A stretch of 40,053 nt of DNA from Sphingomonadaceae bacterium (GTDB lineage Bacteria > Pseudomonadota > Alphaproteobacteria > Sphingomonadales > Sphingomonadaceae): the NCBI GenBank assembly GCA_947455865.1, contig CANGQZ010000004.1:1-40053 (forward strand), in the 5' to 3' direction. The notes beneath the pieces are model-generated. The model searched no databases and was not told the origin of the DNA. It worked only from the letters and a program-made list of their open reading frames with translations. The translations under genes and the position numbers were made by a program. Each line of letters begins with the position of its first letter. Position 1 is the first letter of the stretch. This document shows, piece by piece, positions 26,948 through 39,455 of this stretch.

Positions 26948-28774
26948 TCATTCGACGGTGACGGTCGGCCGTTCGTCGAACTGCAGCGCGGCGAGGCGCG
27001 CGTAAAGCCCGCCTTGCCGGGTCAGCGCATCGTGGGTGCCCTGCTCGACGATCCGGCCGCCATCCATCACCACAATCCGATCGGCTTGGCGAACGGTGGC
27101 GAGGCGGTGGGCGATGACCAGCGTGGTGCGGCTGGCCATCAGCCGATCGAGCGCATCCTGCACCAGCCGCTCGCTTTCGGCATCGAGCGCGCTGGTTGCT
27201 TCATCCAGAAGTAGGATCGGGGCATCGCGCAGCAGCGCGCGGGCAATCGCGATCCGCTGGCGCTGGCCGCCCGAGAGGCGCGCGCCGTTATCACCAAGGA
27301 AGGTGTCGAGCCCCTGCGGCAGTTCGCGCAGGAAGCCTTCGGCATTCGCTGCACGTGCCGCTTCCCAAATCGCCGCATCGTCGGCATCCCAGTTGCCATA
27401 GCGCAAGTTGTCGCGCGCATCGGCGGCGAACAGCACACCTTCCTGGGGCACCAGCGCAATGCGGCGGCGGATTTCGGCCGGATCGGCCGAAGTCAGCGGC
27501 ACCCCGTCGAGCTTGATCGTGCCGGCCTGCGGATCGTAGAATCGCTGGGCGAGCTGGAACACGGTGGACTTGCCCGCCCCTGAAGGGCCGACAATGGCCA
27601 CCGTCTCGCCCGGCTCAATCGTCAGCGAGACATCGGCCAGTGCGGCCTGTTCGGGCCGCGAGGGATAGCGGAAGGTTACGGACTCAAAGCTGAGCCCGCC
27701 GCGCGGCGGCTGGGGGAGCGCGGTGGGCCGTGCCGGCGGCGCGATGGCCGGCTGTTCGTTGAGCAGTTCGTTGAGGCGGCTGGCCGCGCCGGCGCCGCGC
27801 AGCAGATCGCCGTAAACTTCGGTGAGTGCGCCGAACGCGCCCGCGACCAGCCCGCCGGTGACGACGAAGGCGGCGATCGTCCCGCCGCTGATCGTGCCGT
27901 TGGCCACCGCCACCGCACCTTGCCACAGCAGCAGCGTGATCGCCCCGAAGATAAGGACCATGACCGCAGCCGTCATGATCGAGCGGATCGTGATCCGCCG
28001 CCGCGCCGCTGCAAAAGTGCGATCGACCGCCGCCGCGAAGCGCTGCGCCTCACGCGGTTCCTGATTGAACGACTGCACCACCCGCACCGCGCCGAGCACT
28101 TCGGCCACCAGCGAGCCGATATCGGCGATCCGATCCTGACTGGCGCGCGAGGCCTTCGACAGCCGCCGGCCGAAAAACACGATCGGGGCGATGATCAGCG
28201 GGATCGCGATGATCAGTTCGAGCGTGAGCCGCGGGGCGAGGTAGAACAGATAGGCCGTGCCGCCGATCCCGGTGATCAGATTGCGCAGCGCGACCGAAAC
28301 GGTGGTGCCGACCACCACTTCGATCAGCGAGGTATCCGAAGTCATCCGCGAAGAGATTTCGCGCGGGCTGTTCATTTCGAAAAAGCTGGGGGGCAGCCGC
28401 AGCAGGTTCTGCTGCACCGCCTGACGCAGATCGGCAACGACCCGCTCACCCAGCCACGAGACGAAGTAGAACCGCACCGCAGTGGCGAGACCGAGCGCCA
28501 GCACGATAACCAGCATCACGGTGAAGGCCCGGTCAATCTGCGCGATCTGCGCGCCGGGACCGAAGGCCTGATCGATGATCGCCTTGAACCGCATCGGGAT
28601 CGCAATAGTCGCCATCGAGGTGGTCAGCAGCGCGAGCAGCGCGAACAGCACCTGACGCGGATAGTTCAGCGCCAGCCGCCAGATCATCCCGAGCGGCCCG
28701 AGGCTGCGGGCCGGCTTGGGATCGGGAGCAGGTGCGGTGCCGGGATCGGCAGGGGTGGCGGGCGAAGAGGCCAT
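26948..28774 (-). CDS. ABC exporter, MsbA/LipA-like half transporter
   Basis: A 608-residue transporter in which a six-helix membrane domain (residues about 40-340) is fused to one ATPase domain (about 360-600). The ATPase signatures are all present: Walker A VGPSGAGKSTVFQ, Q-loop ALVPQEGVLF, signature LSGGQRQRIAIARALL, Walker B ILLLDEATSALD and the H-loop in VIAHRLATV. It works as a homodimer that flips or exports lipid-like or hydrophobic substrates; the substrate is unknown, and the MsbA-like order is from the family, not proof of lipid A transport. The first 35 residues are a Pro/Ala-rich soluble leader. Start at 28774 is MASSPATP; upstream in-frame codons look non-coding. Confidence 0.93.
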   Translation of the reverse strand: MASSPATPADPGTAPAPDPKPARSLGPLGMIWRLALNYPRQVLFALLALLTTSMATIAIPMRFKAIIDQAFGPGAQIAQIDRAFTVMLVIVLALGLATAVRFYFVSWLGERVVADLRQAVQQNLLRLPPSFFEMNSPREISSRMTSDTSLIEVVVGTTVSVALRNLITGIGGTAYLFYLAPRLTLELIIAIPLIIAPIVFFGRRLSKASRASQDRIADIGSLVAEVLGAVRVVQSFNQEPREAQRFAAAVDRTFAAARRRITIRSIMTAAVMVLIFGAITLLLWQGAVAVANGTISGGTIAAFVVTGGLVAGAFGALTEVYGDLLRGAGAASRLNELLNEQPAIAPPARPTALPQPPRGGLSFESVTFRYPSRPEQAALADVSLTIEPGETVAIVGPSGAGKSTVFQLAQRFYDPQAGTIKLDGVPLTSADPAEIRRRIALVPQEGVLFAADARDNLRYGNWDADDAAIWEAARAANAEGFLRELPQGLDTFLGDNGARLSGGQRQRIAIARALLRDAPILLLDEATSALDAESERLVQDALDRLMASRTTLVIAHRLATVRQADRIVVMDGGRIVEQGTHDALTRQGGLYARLAALQFDERPTVTVE

Positions 28775-28863
28775 GGCGCGGTGCCCTAGCGCACCGGCGC
28801 GGTGGGAGAAAGGCCCGCCGCCGCCGCCTGCCTCAATTTTAACCGCCCGCTCGCGCCATGCTG

Positions 28864-28873
28864 CATTGCAATG
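28864..28873. promoter_or_regulatory. 10-bp palindrome CATTGCAATG upstream of phaZ
   Basis: A perfect palindrome lies 68 bases before the phaZ start, next to CTGC (28861-28864) so that CTGC-ATT-GCAA partly resembles the CTGC-N3-4-GCAG motif of the PHA regulator PhaR. It is the only symmetric site noticed in the divergent gap between the ABC exporter and phaZ. Functional meaning is speculative. Confidence 0.3.
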
Positions 28874-28941
28874 GACTGCGCGAAGGGCCAATTAGGCGAC
28901 AATAATGACGCCGCAGGCGCAGCAGGACGGGATCACCGCAA

Positions 28942-30189
28942 GTGCTTTACAACGCTTATGAACTCAATCGCGCGTTCCTTTCGAGCGCCAGCGCCCTGGC
29001 TTCGGTCGGCTCCGAACTGCTGAACAACCCAGCGATGCCGTTCGGTTATTTCGGGATGGGCCCGGTCGTGGCCTCGGCGCTTGACGTGTTCGCGCACGCG
29101 GCGGCACCGCGCGGCAAGCCGCTGTTCAACATCGATACGGTCAAAGTCGGTGGGGCCGAGTGGACCGTGACCGAGGCGACCGTGGCCCGCCGCCCGTTTG
29201 GCAACCTGCTGCGCTTTAACCACGAAGGGCTTCCCGAGAATGCCCCGCGCCTGCTGATCGTGGCGCCGATGAGCGGCCACTATGCCACGCTGCTGCGCGG
29301 CACGGTGGCGCGGCTGCTGGAAAGCAACGTGGTCTTCATCACCGACTGGGCCGACGCCAAGATGGTCCCGCTCGACGCCGGCGAGTTCGATCTCGACGAC
29401 TATATCGATTATCTGATCGGTTTTCTGGAGCACATCGGCCCTGGCGCGCACATGTTGGCGGTGTGCCAGCCTTCGGTGCCCGCCTTCGCCGCCACGGCGG
29501 TGATGGGGGCATCGCGCCATCCCTGCCGCCCGGCCACGCTGACCATGATGGGCGGCCCGGTCGACACCCGCGAAGCGCCCACCAGCGTCAACGACGTCGC
29601 GGTCACCCGCCCGCTTTCGTGGTTCAAGAACAACGTGATCGCCACCGTGCCGCTGCATTATCCGGGCGCGGGACGCCGCGTTTACCCGGGGTTCCTCCAG
29701 CTTGCCGGGTTCCTATCAATGAACCTGCAATCGCACATGATGAGCCACTGGCAGATGTTCTCGCACCTCGTGCACGGCGACGGCGAGAGCGCCGATGCGA
29801 GCAAGCGGTTCTATGACGAGTACCGTTCGGTCTGCGACATGAGCGCCGGATTCTACCTCCAGACGATCGAGCACGTGTTCCAGCGCCATTCGCTGCCCAA
29901 GGGCGAACTGCTACATCGCGGCCAGCCGATCGATCTTGGCGCCATCACCGACACCGCGCTTCTGGCGATCGAAGGTGAGAACGACGATATCTCGGGCATC
30001 GGCCAGACCAGGGCCGCGCTCAAGCTGACCCCCGGGCTGGCCGAGGACCGCAAGCAATACCTGCTGGCCAAGGAAGTGGGCCACTACGGCATTTTCAATG
30101 GCGGCAAATGGCGTAAGCGGATCGCCCCGGTGATCGAGGACTTCATCGCCACGCACCGCGCCCGCGAAGGCCTCAAGGCAGTCGCCTGA
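28942..30189 (+). CDS. phaZ: Intracellular polyhydroxyalkanoate depolymerase PhaZ
   Basis: A 415-residue alpha/beta-hydrolase that degrades stored PHA granules inside the cell. The start is GTG at 28942, giving the family N-terminus MLYNAYELNRAFL. The nucleophile box is VCQPSVP with C175, the cysteine-type active site of this intracellular PHB depolymerase branch in place of the serine of secreted depolymerases. Other family marks are LIVAPMSGHYATLLRGT, FITDWADAKMVPLDAGEFDLDDYIDYLI and the C-terminal GHYGIFNGGKWR with the catalytic His. Its presence implies PHA storage; no phaC or phasin gene is in the window. Confidence 0.94.
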   Translation: MLYNAYELNRAFLSSASALASVGSELLNNPAMPFGYFGMGPVVASALDVFAHAAAPRGKPLFNIDTVKVGGAEWTVTEATVARRPFGNLLRFNHEGLPENAPRLLIVAPMSGHYATLLRGTVARLLESNVVFITDWADAKMVPLDAGEFDLDDYIDYLIGFLEHIGPGAHMLAVCQPSVPAFAATAVMGASRHPCRPATLTMMGGPVDTREAPTSVNDVAVTRPLSWFKNNVIATVPLHYPGAGRRVYPGFLQLAGFLSMNLQSHMMSHWQMFSHLVHGDGESADASKRFYDEYRSVCDMSAGFYLQTIEHVFQRHSLPKGELLHRGQPIDLGAITDTALLAIEGENDDISGIGQTRAALKLTPGLAEDRKQYLLAKEVGHYGIFNGGKWRKRIAPVIEDFIATHRAREGLKAVA

Positions 30190-30213
30190 GGGGCTTCAGC
30201 CTCCAATTGCTGC

Positions 30214-30588
30214 TCAACCGAAGTACTGGAAAATCCACTCCGCGCTGAGCGCCGGTTTGGCCTCGTCCTCAATCTCGACGGTGGCCTCAAACTTGCCCTG
30301 CCACTGGCCGGGGCGCTTTTCGGCGAGTTCTAGCAGCTTGAACCGGCCACGCACGCGCTTGCCCGATTTGACGAAGTTCAGAAACCGGATCTTGTCGAAC
30401 CCGTAATTCACGGCGAACTGCACTTCGGGCTTGTCGAGCGCGTTTTCGGCCATCGCCGAGAGCAATGACAACGTCAGGAAACCGTGCGCCACGGTGCTGC
30501 CCAGCGGGGTGGCCTTGGCCATCTCGGGATTGACGTGGATGAACTGGCGATCCTCGGTGCAATCGGCGAAGGCATCGAACCGAGCAGA
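30214..30588 (-). pseudogene. MaoC-like (hot dog fold) hydratase remnant lacking its N-terminus
   Basis: Reading the minus strand from about 30588 to the stop at 30214 gives a MaoC-family enoyl-CoA hydratase segment: ARFDAFADCTEDRQFIHVNP, then TPLGSTVAHGFLTLSLLSAM, VQFAVNYGFDKIRFLNFVKS and an FEATVEIEDEAKPALSAEW ending. Asp and His of the MaoC active site (DxxxxH in DRQFIH) are present. A full member of this family has about 30-35 more residues before ARFDAFAD. Here there is no start codon in frame near the beginning of homology; the first in-frame ATG is inside the motif region (the M of NPEMAK). The upstream sequence instead belongs to the O-glycosylation ligase, so the gene has lost its 5' end and probably makes no active enzyme. 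Confidence 0.75.
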
Positions 30589-31805
30589 TAGACGAGCTGC
30601 GCGTGCTGCAGCGCGCCGGCGAGCGGGGCCTGCCACTGCCGCTCTGGCCCGGCCCCCGGGGCAGCGGCGCGGCGGCGCCAGCGCCGGCGCAGCCGTTCCA
30701 TCTGCCACAACCCGGAAAGCTGGAGGCACAGCCACAGCGTCAGCCCAGGCCAGCCCTGTTCGCCCAGCATCTCGAAATAGCTTGAATGGAATGCGCGGCC
30801 CTGATCCTCGAACGTGCTGACCGCCACCGCTGTGGTATTGCCATCGGTGGCGGCATCGCGCGTACGGATCGTGAGCTTGTTTGAGCGGAACGAATCGAAC
30901 CCGCCGCCCAGCGGGTGTTCCTTGGCGTAATCGATCGTCCACGCCCAGACCGCGAGCCGGGTGGACGCCGATTGATCGGATTCGTGATTTTCGATCGTCT
31001 GCATCCGTTCGGTGAACGATTTCGGCAGGAACGGCACCGCCACCAGCGCCAGCGCCGCCATGGCCCCGAGGTATAGAAAACGGTTTTTTGCCGAACGCAG
31101 CGACAGCACCCCTAGCAGCGCCACACACAGCAGCCCGGTGCGCGCCTGCGTTCCGACCGGGATCAGCAGGCAGGCGAAGGCGAGGGCATAGCCGAACAGG
31201 CGCACCCGCCAATCGGGCGGGAACACCGTGTCGTGGCGCGTCAGCCACAGCACCAGCGGAATGATCGCCACCGCGACGCAACTGATGATCGAACCTTCGT
31301 AAAGCCCGGTGTTATCCGACACGAAGAAGTGGAGCGAGCCATACCCGCCGCCCGAGGCCAGCGTCTTGATCGCCCCGGTAATCACGATCGAGCCGGCCGA
31401 GAGCACCATGAACAGCACTGCAGCCTCTATCCGCAGCCTGGTGCGCAAGGTCAGCTGGAGGAAAATCGCGAAGACCAGCGCCTTCCACACCCACGCCCAC
31501 TTGTCTGCCGCCTCGACCGGGGAATCGGCGGTGAGCGTGGTCACCCCGCAATAGGCGAGCAGCACCAGCAGCATCCCCTGCCGCAGGGTGAAGCGGCTGT
31601 TGGCCTTGTCGTCAATCAGCAGCCAGCCGGCGAAGGCGAGCACGAACACGATCAGCGAAAGCGGGATTGAGGCGAGCAGGAAGTAGGAGATCTTCTGCGG
31701 CGCGACGATATCTACATAAAGGTAGGCCAGCACCCACAGAAAAGGCCGGCGCAGCCCGAGCGCAATCAGACCCATGACGAACGCAGCGAGCGCGAGATCA
31801 AGCAC
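30474..31805 (-). CDS. Exosortase A-associated O-glycosylation ligase (O-antigen ligase family), C-terminus replaced
   Basis: A 443-residue multi-pass membrane protein with around ten hydrophobic segments, starting with GTG at 31805 (MLDLALAAFVMGLIALGLRR, FLWVLAYLYVDIVAPQKISY). The sequence matches the putative O-glycosylation ligase that accompanies exosortase A/PEP-CTERM systems; the loop ENHESDQSASTRLAVWAWTIDYAKEHPLGGGFDSF and GRAFHSSYFEMLGEQGWPGL is the conserved Wzy/WaaL-type region. Native similarity ends at about ALQHAQLVYLLGSM. The last 33 or so codons (30474-30575) read the neighbouring MaoC gene in the wrong frame (Pro/Arg/Ser-rich), so the final transmembrane helix has been lost. 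The first part overlaps the upstream micro-gene by eight bases. Probably inactive or altered; exosortase itself is not in the window. Confidence 0.8.
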   Translation of the reverse strand: MLDLALAAFVMGLIALGLRRPFLWVLAYLYVDIVAPQKISYFLLASIPLSLIVFVLAFAGWLLIDDKANSRFTLRQGMLLVLLAYCGVTTLTADSPVEAADKWAWVWKALVFAIFLQLTLRTRLRIEAAVLFMVLSAGSIVITGAIKTLASGGGYGSLHFFVSDNTGLYEGSIISCVAVAIIPLVLWLTRHDTVFPPDWRVRLFGYALAFACLLIPVGTQARTGLLCVALLGVLSLRSAKNRFLYLGAMAALALVAVPFLPKSFTERMQTIENHESDQSASTRLAVWAWTIDYAKEHPLGGGFDSFRSNKLTIRTRDAATDGNTTAVAVSTFEDQGRAFHSSYFEMLGEQGWPGLTLWLCLQLSGLWQMERLRRRWRRRAAAPGAGPERQWQAPLAGALQHAQLVYLLGSMPSPIAPRIASSSTSIPRWPRPPRWAAPWRTVS

Positions 31806-31935
31806 CGGCTTGATCCGGGCTGATGTCGTCCGCGCCGGGGTCCGGCTCGCTATCGAGATCGTCGCGCATCACCAGCCGCCAGGCGGCAAGCGCCATAAGC
31901 AGGTGTGTCAGCCCGATTGCGAAGTAATCCACCAT
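31798..31935 (-). CDS. 45-residue single-helix membrane micro-protein, translationally coupled to the ligase
   Basis: A short frame starting ATG at 31935 and ending TGA at 31798 encodes 45 residues: one hydrophobic helix (YFAIGLTHLLMALAAWRLVM) followed by an acidic tail (RDDLDSEPDPGADDISPDQ). Its stop overlaps the ligase GTG by eight bases, an arrangement that supports translation. It is divergent from the glycosyltransferase at 32001 with a 65-base gap that must hold both promoters. I recall small hypothetical proteins in this position in sphingomonad exosortase A loci but cannot confirm it. Function unknown; a helper of the ligase is inferred from coupling. Confidence 0.6.
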   Translation of the reverse strand: MVDYFAIGLTHLLMALAAWRLVMRDDLDSEPDPGADDISPDQAGA

Positions 31936-32000
31936 GGTCCGGTCGGCTTAGCGGCCCCCGGTTGACGCCGCGTTAAGCCTTGTCTGCCAAGGAAATCGCC

Positions 32001-33230
32001 ATGACGCGCGTGCTCCACATCCTCGATCATTCGCTGCCGCTGCAAAGCGGCTATACCTTTCGCACCCGGGCGATTCTCAAGGCCCAGCAACGCGCCGGGC
32101 TGGAGGTGCGCGCGATCACCGGGCTGCGCCATCAGGCGCAAGGCCCGGCGCATGAGGCGATCGACGGGCTGACCTTTCACCGCACCGTGGGCGCTGCGGC
32201 GGGCCTGCCGGTGCTGCGCGAATGGCGCGAGATTGCGCGGCTGGCGGCGGCGATCGACCTGCTCTGCGCCGAGTGGCAGCCCGATGTGCTGCATGCCCAT
32301 TCGCCGGCGCTGTGCGGCATGGCGGCGCTGCGGATCGCGCGGCGGCGCAGCCTGCCGCTGGTCTACGAGATTCGCGCGTTCTGGGAGGATGCCGCGGTTG
32401 GCAATGGCACCGGAGAGGAAGGTTCGCTCAAATACCGGCTGACCCGCAGTCTGGAAAATCACGTGGTGGCAGGCGCCGACGCGGTGGTGACGATCTGCGC
32501 CGGGCTGAAGGGCGATCTGGCGGCGCGCGGGTTCGATCCGGGGCATATCACGCTTTCGCCCAACGGGGTCGATCTGGCGCTTTTCGGCGATCCGCCGGCA
32601 CCCGAACCCGCGCTGGCTGCGCAGCTTGGGCTGGGCGAGGGCCCGGTGATCGGGTTCATCGGCAGCTTCTATGATTACGAAGGGCTGGACGTGCTGATCG
32701 CGGCCATGCCGCAAGTGCTGGAGCGGTTGCCCGGCGCGCGGCTGCTGCTGGTGGGCGGCGGGCCGTGCGATGCGGCGCTGCGCGCGCAAGTGGCCGCATC
32801 GCCTGCGGCGGCGGCGATCCATTTTACCGGCCGCGTCCCGCATGGCGAGGTGGCACGGTACTATGCGCTGATGGACGTGATGGCCTATGCCCGCAAAGCC
32901 CGCCGGCTGACCGAACTGGTCACCCCGCTCAAACCGCTCGAAGCGATGGCGCAGGGCAAGCTGGTCGCCGCATCGGCGGTGGGCGGGCACCGCGAACTGA
33001 TCACCGACGGGATCACCGGCACCCTGTTCGCGCCCGACGATCCGTCCGCCTGCGCACAGGCGCTGGGCGACCTGCTGCTGGCTCCGGAGCGCTGGGACAC
33101 CCTGCGCGCCCATGGCCGCGACCATGTCCGCACCCATCACGACTGGGCGCTGAACGTCAGTCGTTATCTTGCTGTTTACCAAGCCGTGCTAGCGAACGGT
33201 CTTGCGCCGGAGATCGGCGCCGCCGCCTGA
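32001..33230 (+). CDS. Exosortase A-associated group 4 glycosyltransferase
   Basis: A 409-residue GT-B glycosyltransferase. The N-terminus MTRVLHILDHSLPLQSGYTF is the hallmark of the PEP-CTERM/exosortase A-associated family (recalled as TIGR04063, Daro_2409-type). The acceptor half contains DVLHAHSPALCGMAAL and YEIRAFWEDAAVGNGTG; the donor half contains VGFIGSFYDYEG-like IGFIGSFYDYEGLDVLIAAM, LLLVGGGPC and the E-x7-E region with RRLTELVTPLKPLEAMAQGKLV, then GITGTLFAPDDPSA. It probably adds a sugar during exopolysaccharide synthesis at the inner membrane. AAGGAA lies eight bases before the ATG at 32001, which is why I prefer it to the TTG at 31980. It is divergent from the ligase. Confidence 0.9.
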   Translation: MTRVLHILDHSLPLQSGYTFRTRAILKAQQRAGLEVRAITGLRHQAQGPAHEAIDGLTFHRTVGAAAGLPVLREWREIARLAAAIDLLCAEWQPDVLHAHSPALCGMAALRIARRRSLPLVYEIRAFWEDAAVGNGTGEEGSLKYRLTRSLENHVVAGADAVVTICAGLKGDLAARGFDPGHITLSPNGVDLALFGDPPAPEPALAAQLGLGEGPVIGFIGSFYDYEGLDVLIAAMPQVLERLPGARLLLVGGGPCDAALRAQVAASPAAAAIHFTGRVPHGEVARYYALMDVMAYARKARRLTELVTPLKPLEAMAQGKLVAASAVGGHRELITDGITGTLFAPDDPSACAQALGDLLLAPERWDTLRAHGRDHVRTHHDWALNVSRYLAVYQAVLANGLAPEIGAAA

Positions 33231-33265
33231 ACGGGTGGTGCGGGGAAATGGACCAGGCTTGACCA

Positions 33266-34591
33266 ATGGCAGCAAAATCGCAGCGACCGGCGCCGCTTAG
33301 CCATCATCCGCTGTTTCCGACCGTGGTTGCGTTGTGGTTCGCAGCGCTGCTGGGCCTTGGCAGCCTGGCGATTCGCGCCAGCGTCCTCGAACGGATCGTG
33401 CTGGCGACGCACCTCGACCTGATTGTGCCCGCAGCTGCGCCGCCGCTTGGCTTTACGGCGCAGATGCTGCTGGCGCTGCTGCTGACGTTTGGCGGTGGTC
33501 TGACCGGCTATCTCCTCGCGCGCCGCTTGGCCGCGGCACCGCAATCGCGCCAGCGCGCGCCTGCTGTGGTTGTGCCGAGAGCGAAGACGGGGACGAGCGC
33601 GAACGAGAACCCCATTACGTTCGACGCGACTGACGATGACGGCGAAGACTTCGCCCGGCTCGACGCCGCCCGCTCGGCCCAGCCCCGCCGCCGGCGCGTG
33701 CTGACAAGCGAGGATAGCGCGGCCCCGCAGGCCCCGCTCGAGGTTGCGCCGCTGCCGGGCAAATCGCCGCCGATGCTGATGCGCGACGATCTGGCTTCGC
33801 TACCCCCGCTTGGGCCGGTACTTCCTGAAACTGGGCCAGAGACTTCAATCCAACTTTCGCCCGAAGCGACGGTGGCCGCATTCGATGCTGCACAGCTTGG
33901 CGAGGGGATGGACGTGGCTGGGCCGGCTCCGGTTGCTGAACCGCTCGGCACGGCATCGCTGGACGAAGGCGATGCATCGCCGCAGGCCCGTTCCATCCCT
34001 GCTGCGCTCGCACCTCTGCCGCTGGCGGCAAGAGCCCCGAGCGATGCCAGCGCCGCCGAACGGCTGCGCCGTGCGCCGCTGGACGAGCTTGGCACAGTGG
34101 AGTTGATCGAGCGTTTCGCGCTGGCGCTGGCCGCGCGGAGCGCCGCAACCGGAGGCCGCGCGCAGCGCCCGGCAGAGGCAAGATCCCCACAGTCGGCCGA
34201 GCCGGAACGGCTGTTCGATATGCCCGAAGCGCTCCGCACCCCCGGGCTGGGGAACGACTTCGAGGCTGCTGGCCAGCAGGCCCCGGCCTTTGCCCGCCCC
34301 GCAGCGACGGCCCTGGCCGACGAGTTGGACGATGAGGCCAGCGAAGAGCCGCCGTTCAGTTCGCTGCTCGACATGAAGCCGCCAGCGCGCACTGCCCTGC
34401 GCGGCGAGGTCTTGTCTCCAGCGCCCGAACTGGGCCCGGTGCGCCCGATCGGACACCCCGGCGGAGCGACCGCCCCGACGCTTGGCGCCTTCCGCCCCCC
34501 GCTTGCGGCCAACGCAAGCGATCCGGCCGAGACCGAACGCGAACTGCGCGAGGCGCTGGCCGCGCTCCAGCGGATGAGCGGCGCGGCCTGA
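33266..34591 (+). CDS. Unrecognised membrane-anchored protein with long disordered C-terminal region
   Basis: A 441-residue protein I do not recognise. Two hydrophobic segments are visible, at about residues 17-38 (TVVALWFAALLGLGSLAIRA) and 65-88 (AQMLLALLLTFGGGLTGYLLA), forming a hairpin in the inner membrane. The remaining 350 residues are rich in Ala, Pro, Glu and Arg, with little predicted order, apart from a short helical stretch near RRAPLDELGTVELIERFALALAARS (about 270-295) and a C-terminal ERELREALAALQRMS helix. The codon bias matches the neighbours, supporting a real gene. It sits 35 bases after the glycosyltransferase and 200 bases before gltB. A scaffold or envelope-linker role is possible but not supported by any motif. 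Confidence 0.75.
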   Translation: MAAKSQRPAPLSHHPLFPTVVALWFAALLGLGSLAIRASVLERIVLATHLDLIVPAAAPPLGFTAQMLLALLLTFGGGLTGYLLARRLAAAPQSRQRAPAVVVPRAKTGTSANENPITFDATDDDGEDFARLDAARSAQPRRRRVLTSEDSAAPQAPLEVAPLPGKSPPMLMRDDLASLPPLGPVLPETGPETSIQLSPEATVAAFDAAQLGEGMDVAGPAPVAEPLGTASLDEGDASPQARSIPAALAPLPLAARAPSDASAAERLRRAPLDELGTVELIERFALALAARSAATGGRAQRPAEARSPQSAEPERLFDMPEALRTPGLGNDFEAAGQQAPAFARPAATALADELDDEASEEPPFSSLLDMKPPARTALRGEVLSPAPELGPVRPIGHPGGATAPTLGAFRPPLAANASDPAETERELREALAALQRMSGAA

Positions 34592-34799
34592 GCCGCTTGC
34601 GGCCGCTGGCCGCCGCAACCGCAAGCGCCCCCGGCCAAACGGGGGGCTAGGTTCGCGGTTGCAAAACGACTATCCTGTCTTCATGGGCGAGCGGTGCGCA
34701 ACTTCGCTGCATTTTGCGGCGCGGTGAGTTTCGCTCGATTGCTATGAATGCCGGTCGCCATCGCGGCCGACCGGCGCGCTGCACAGGATGGACGTATCG
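34592..34799. other. Intergenic region before gltB with two hairpins
   Basis: Just after the stop at 34591 there is a long hairpin (GCTTGCGG...CCGCAAGC, about 34594-34626) and a GCCCCC/GGGGGC pair (34627-34647) without a T run, so termination is uncertain. Immediately before the gltB ribosome-binding site an 8-bp perfect stem GCCGGTCG (34750-34757) / CGACCGGC (34768-34775) could affect translation. No protein gene is seen here. Confidence 0.45.
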
Positions 34800-39440
<4,641 letters not shown>

Positions 39441-39455
39441 GGGGAGCATTTCGAT

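Noticed and set aside
30589..31281. Upstream continuation of the MaoC frame as a 355-residue protein
   Set aside because: Before the junction this frame is the out-of-frame shadow of the ligase gene (Arg/Ala/Gly-rich) and has no MaoC similarity.
34627..34647. GCCCCC/GGGGGC hairpin as a terminator after the gene ending at 34591
   Set aside because: There is no T run after the stem on either strand, so it was only recorded as a hairpin.
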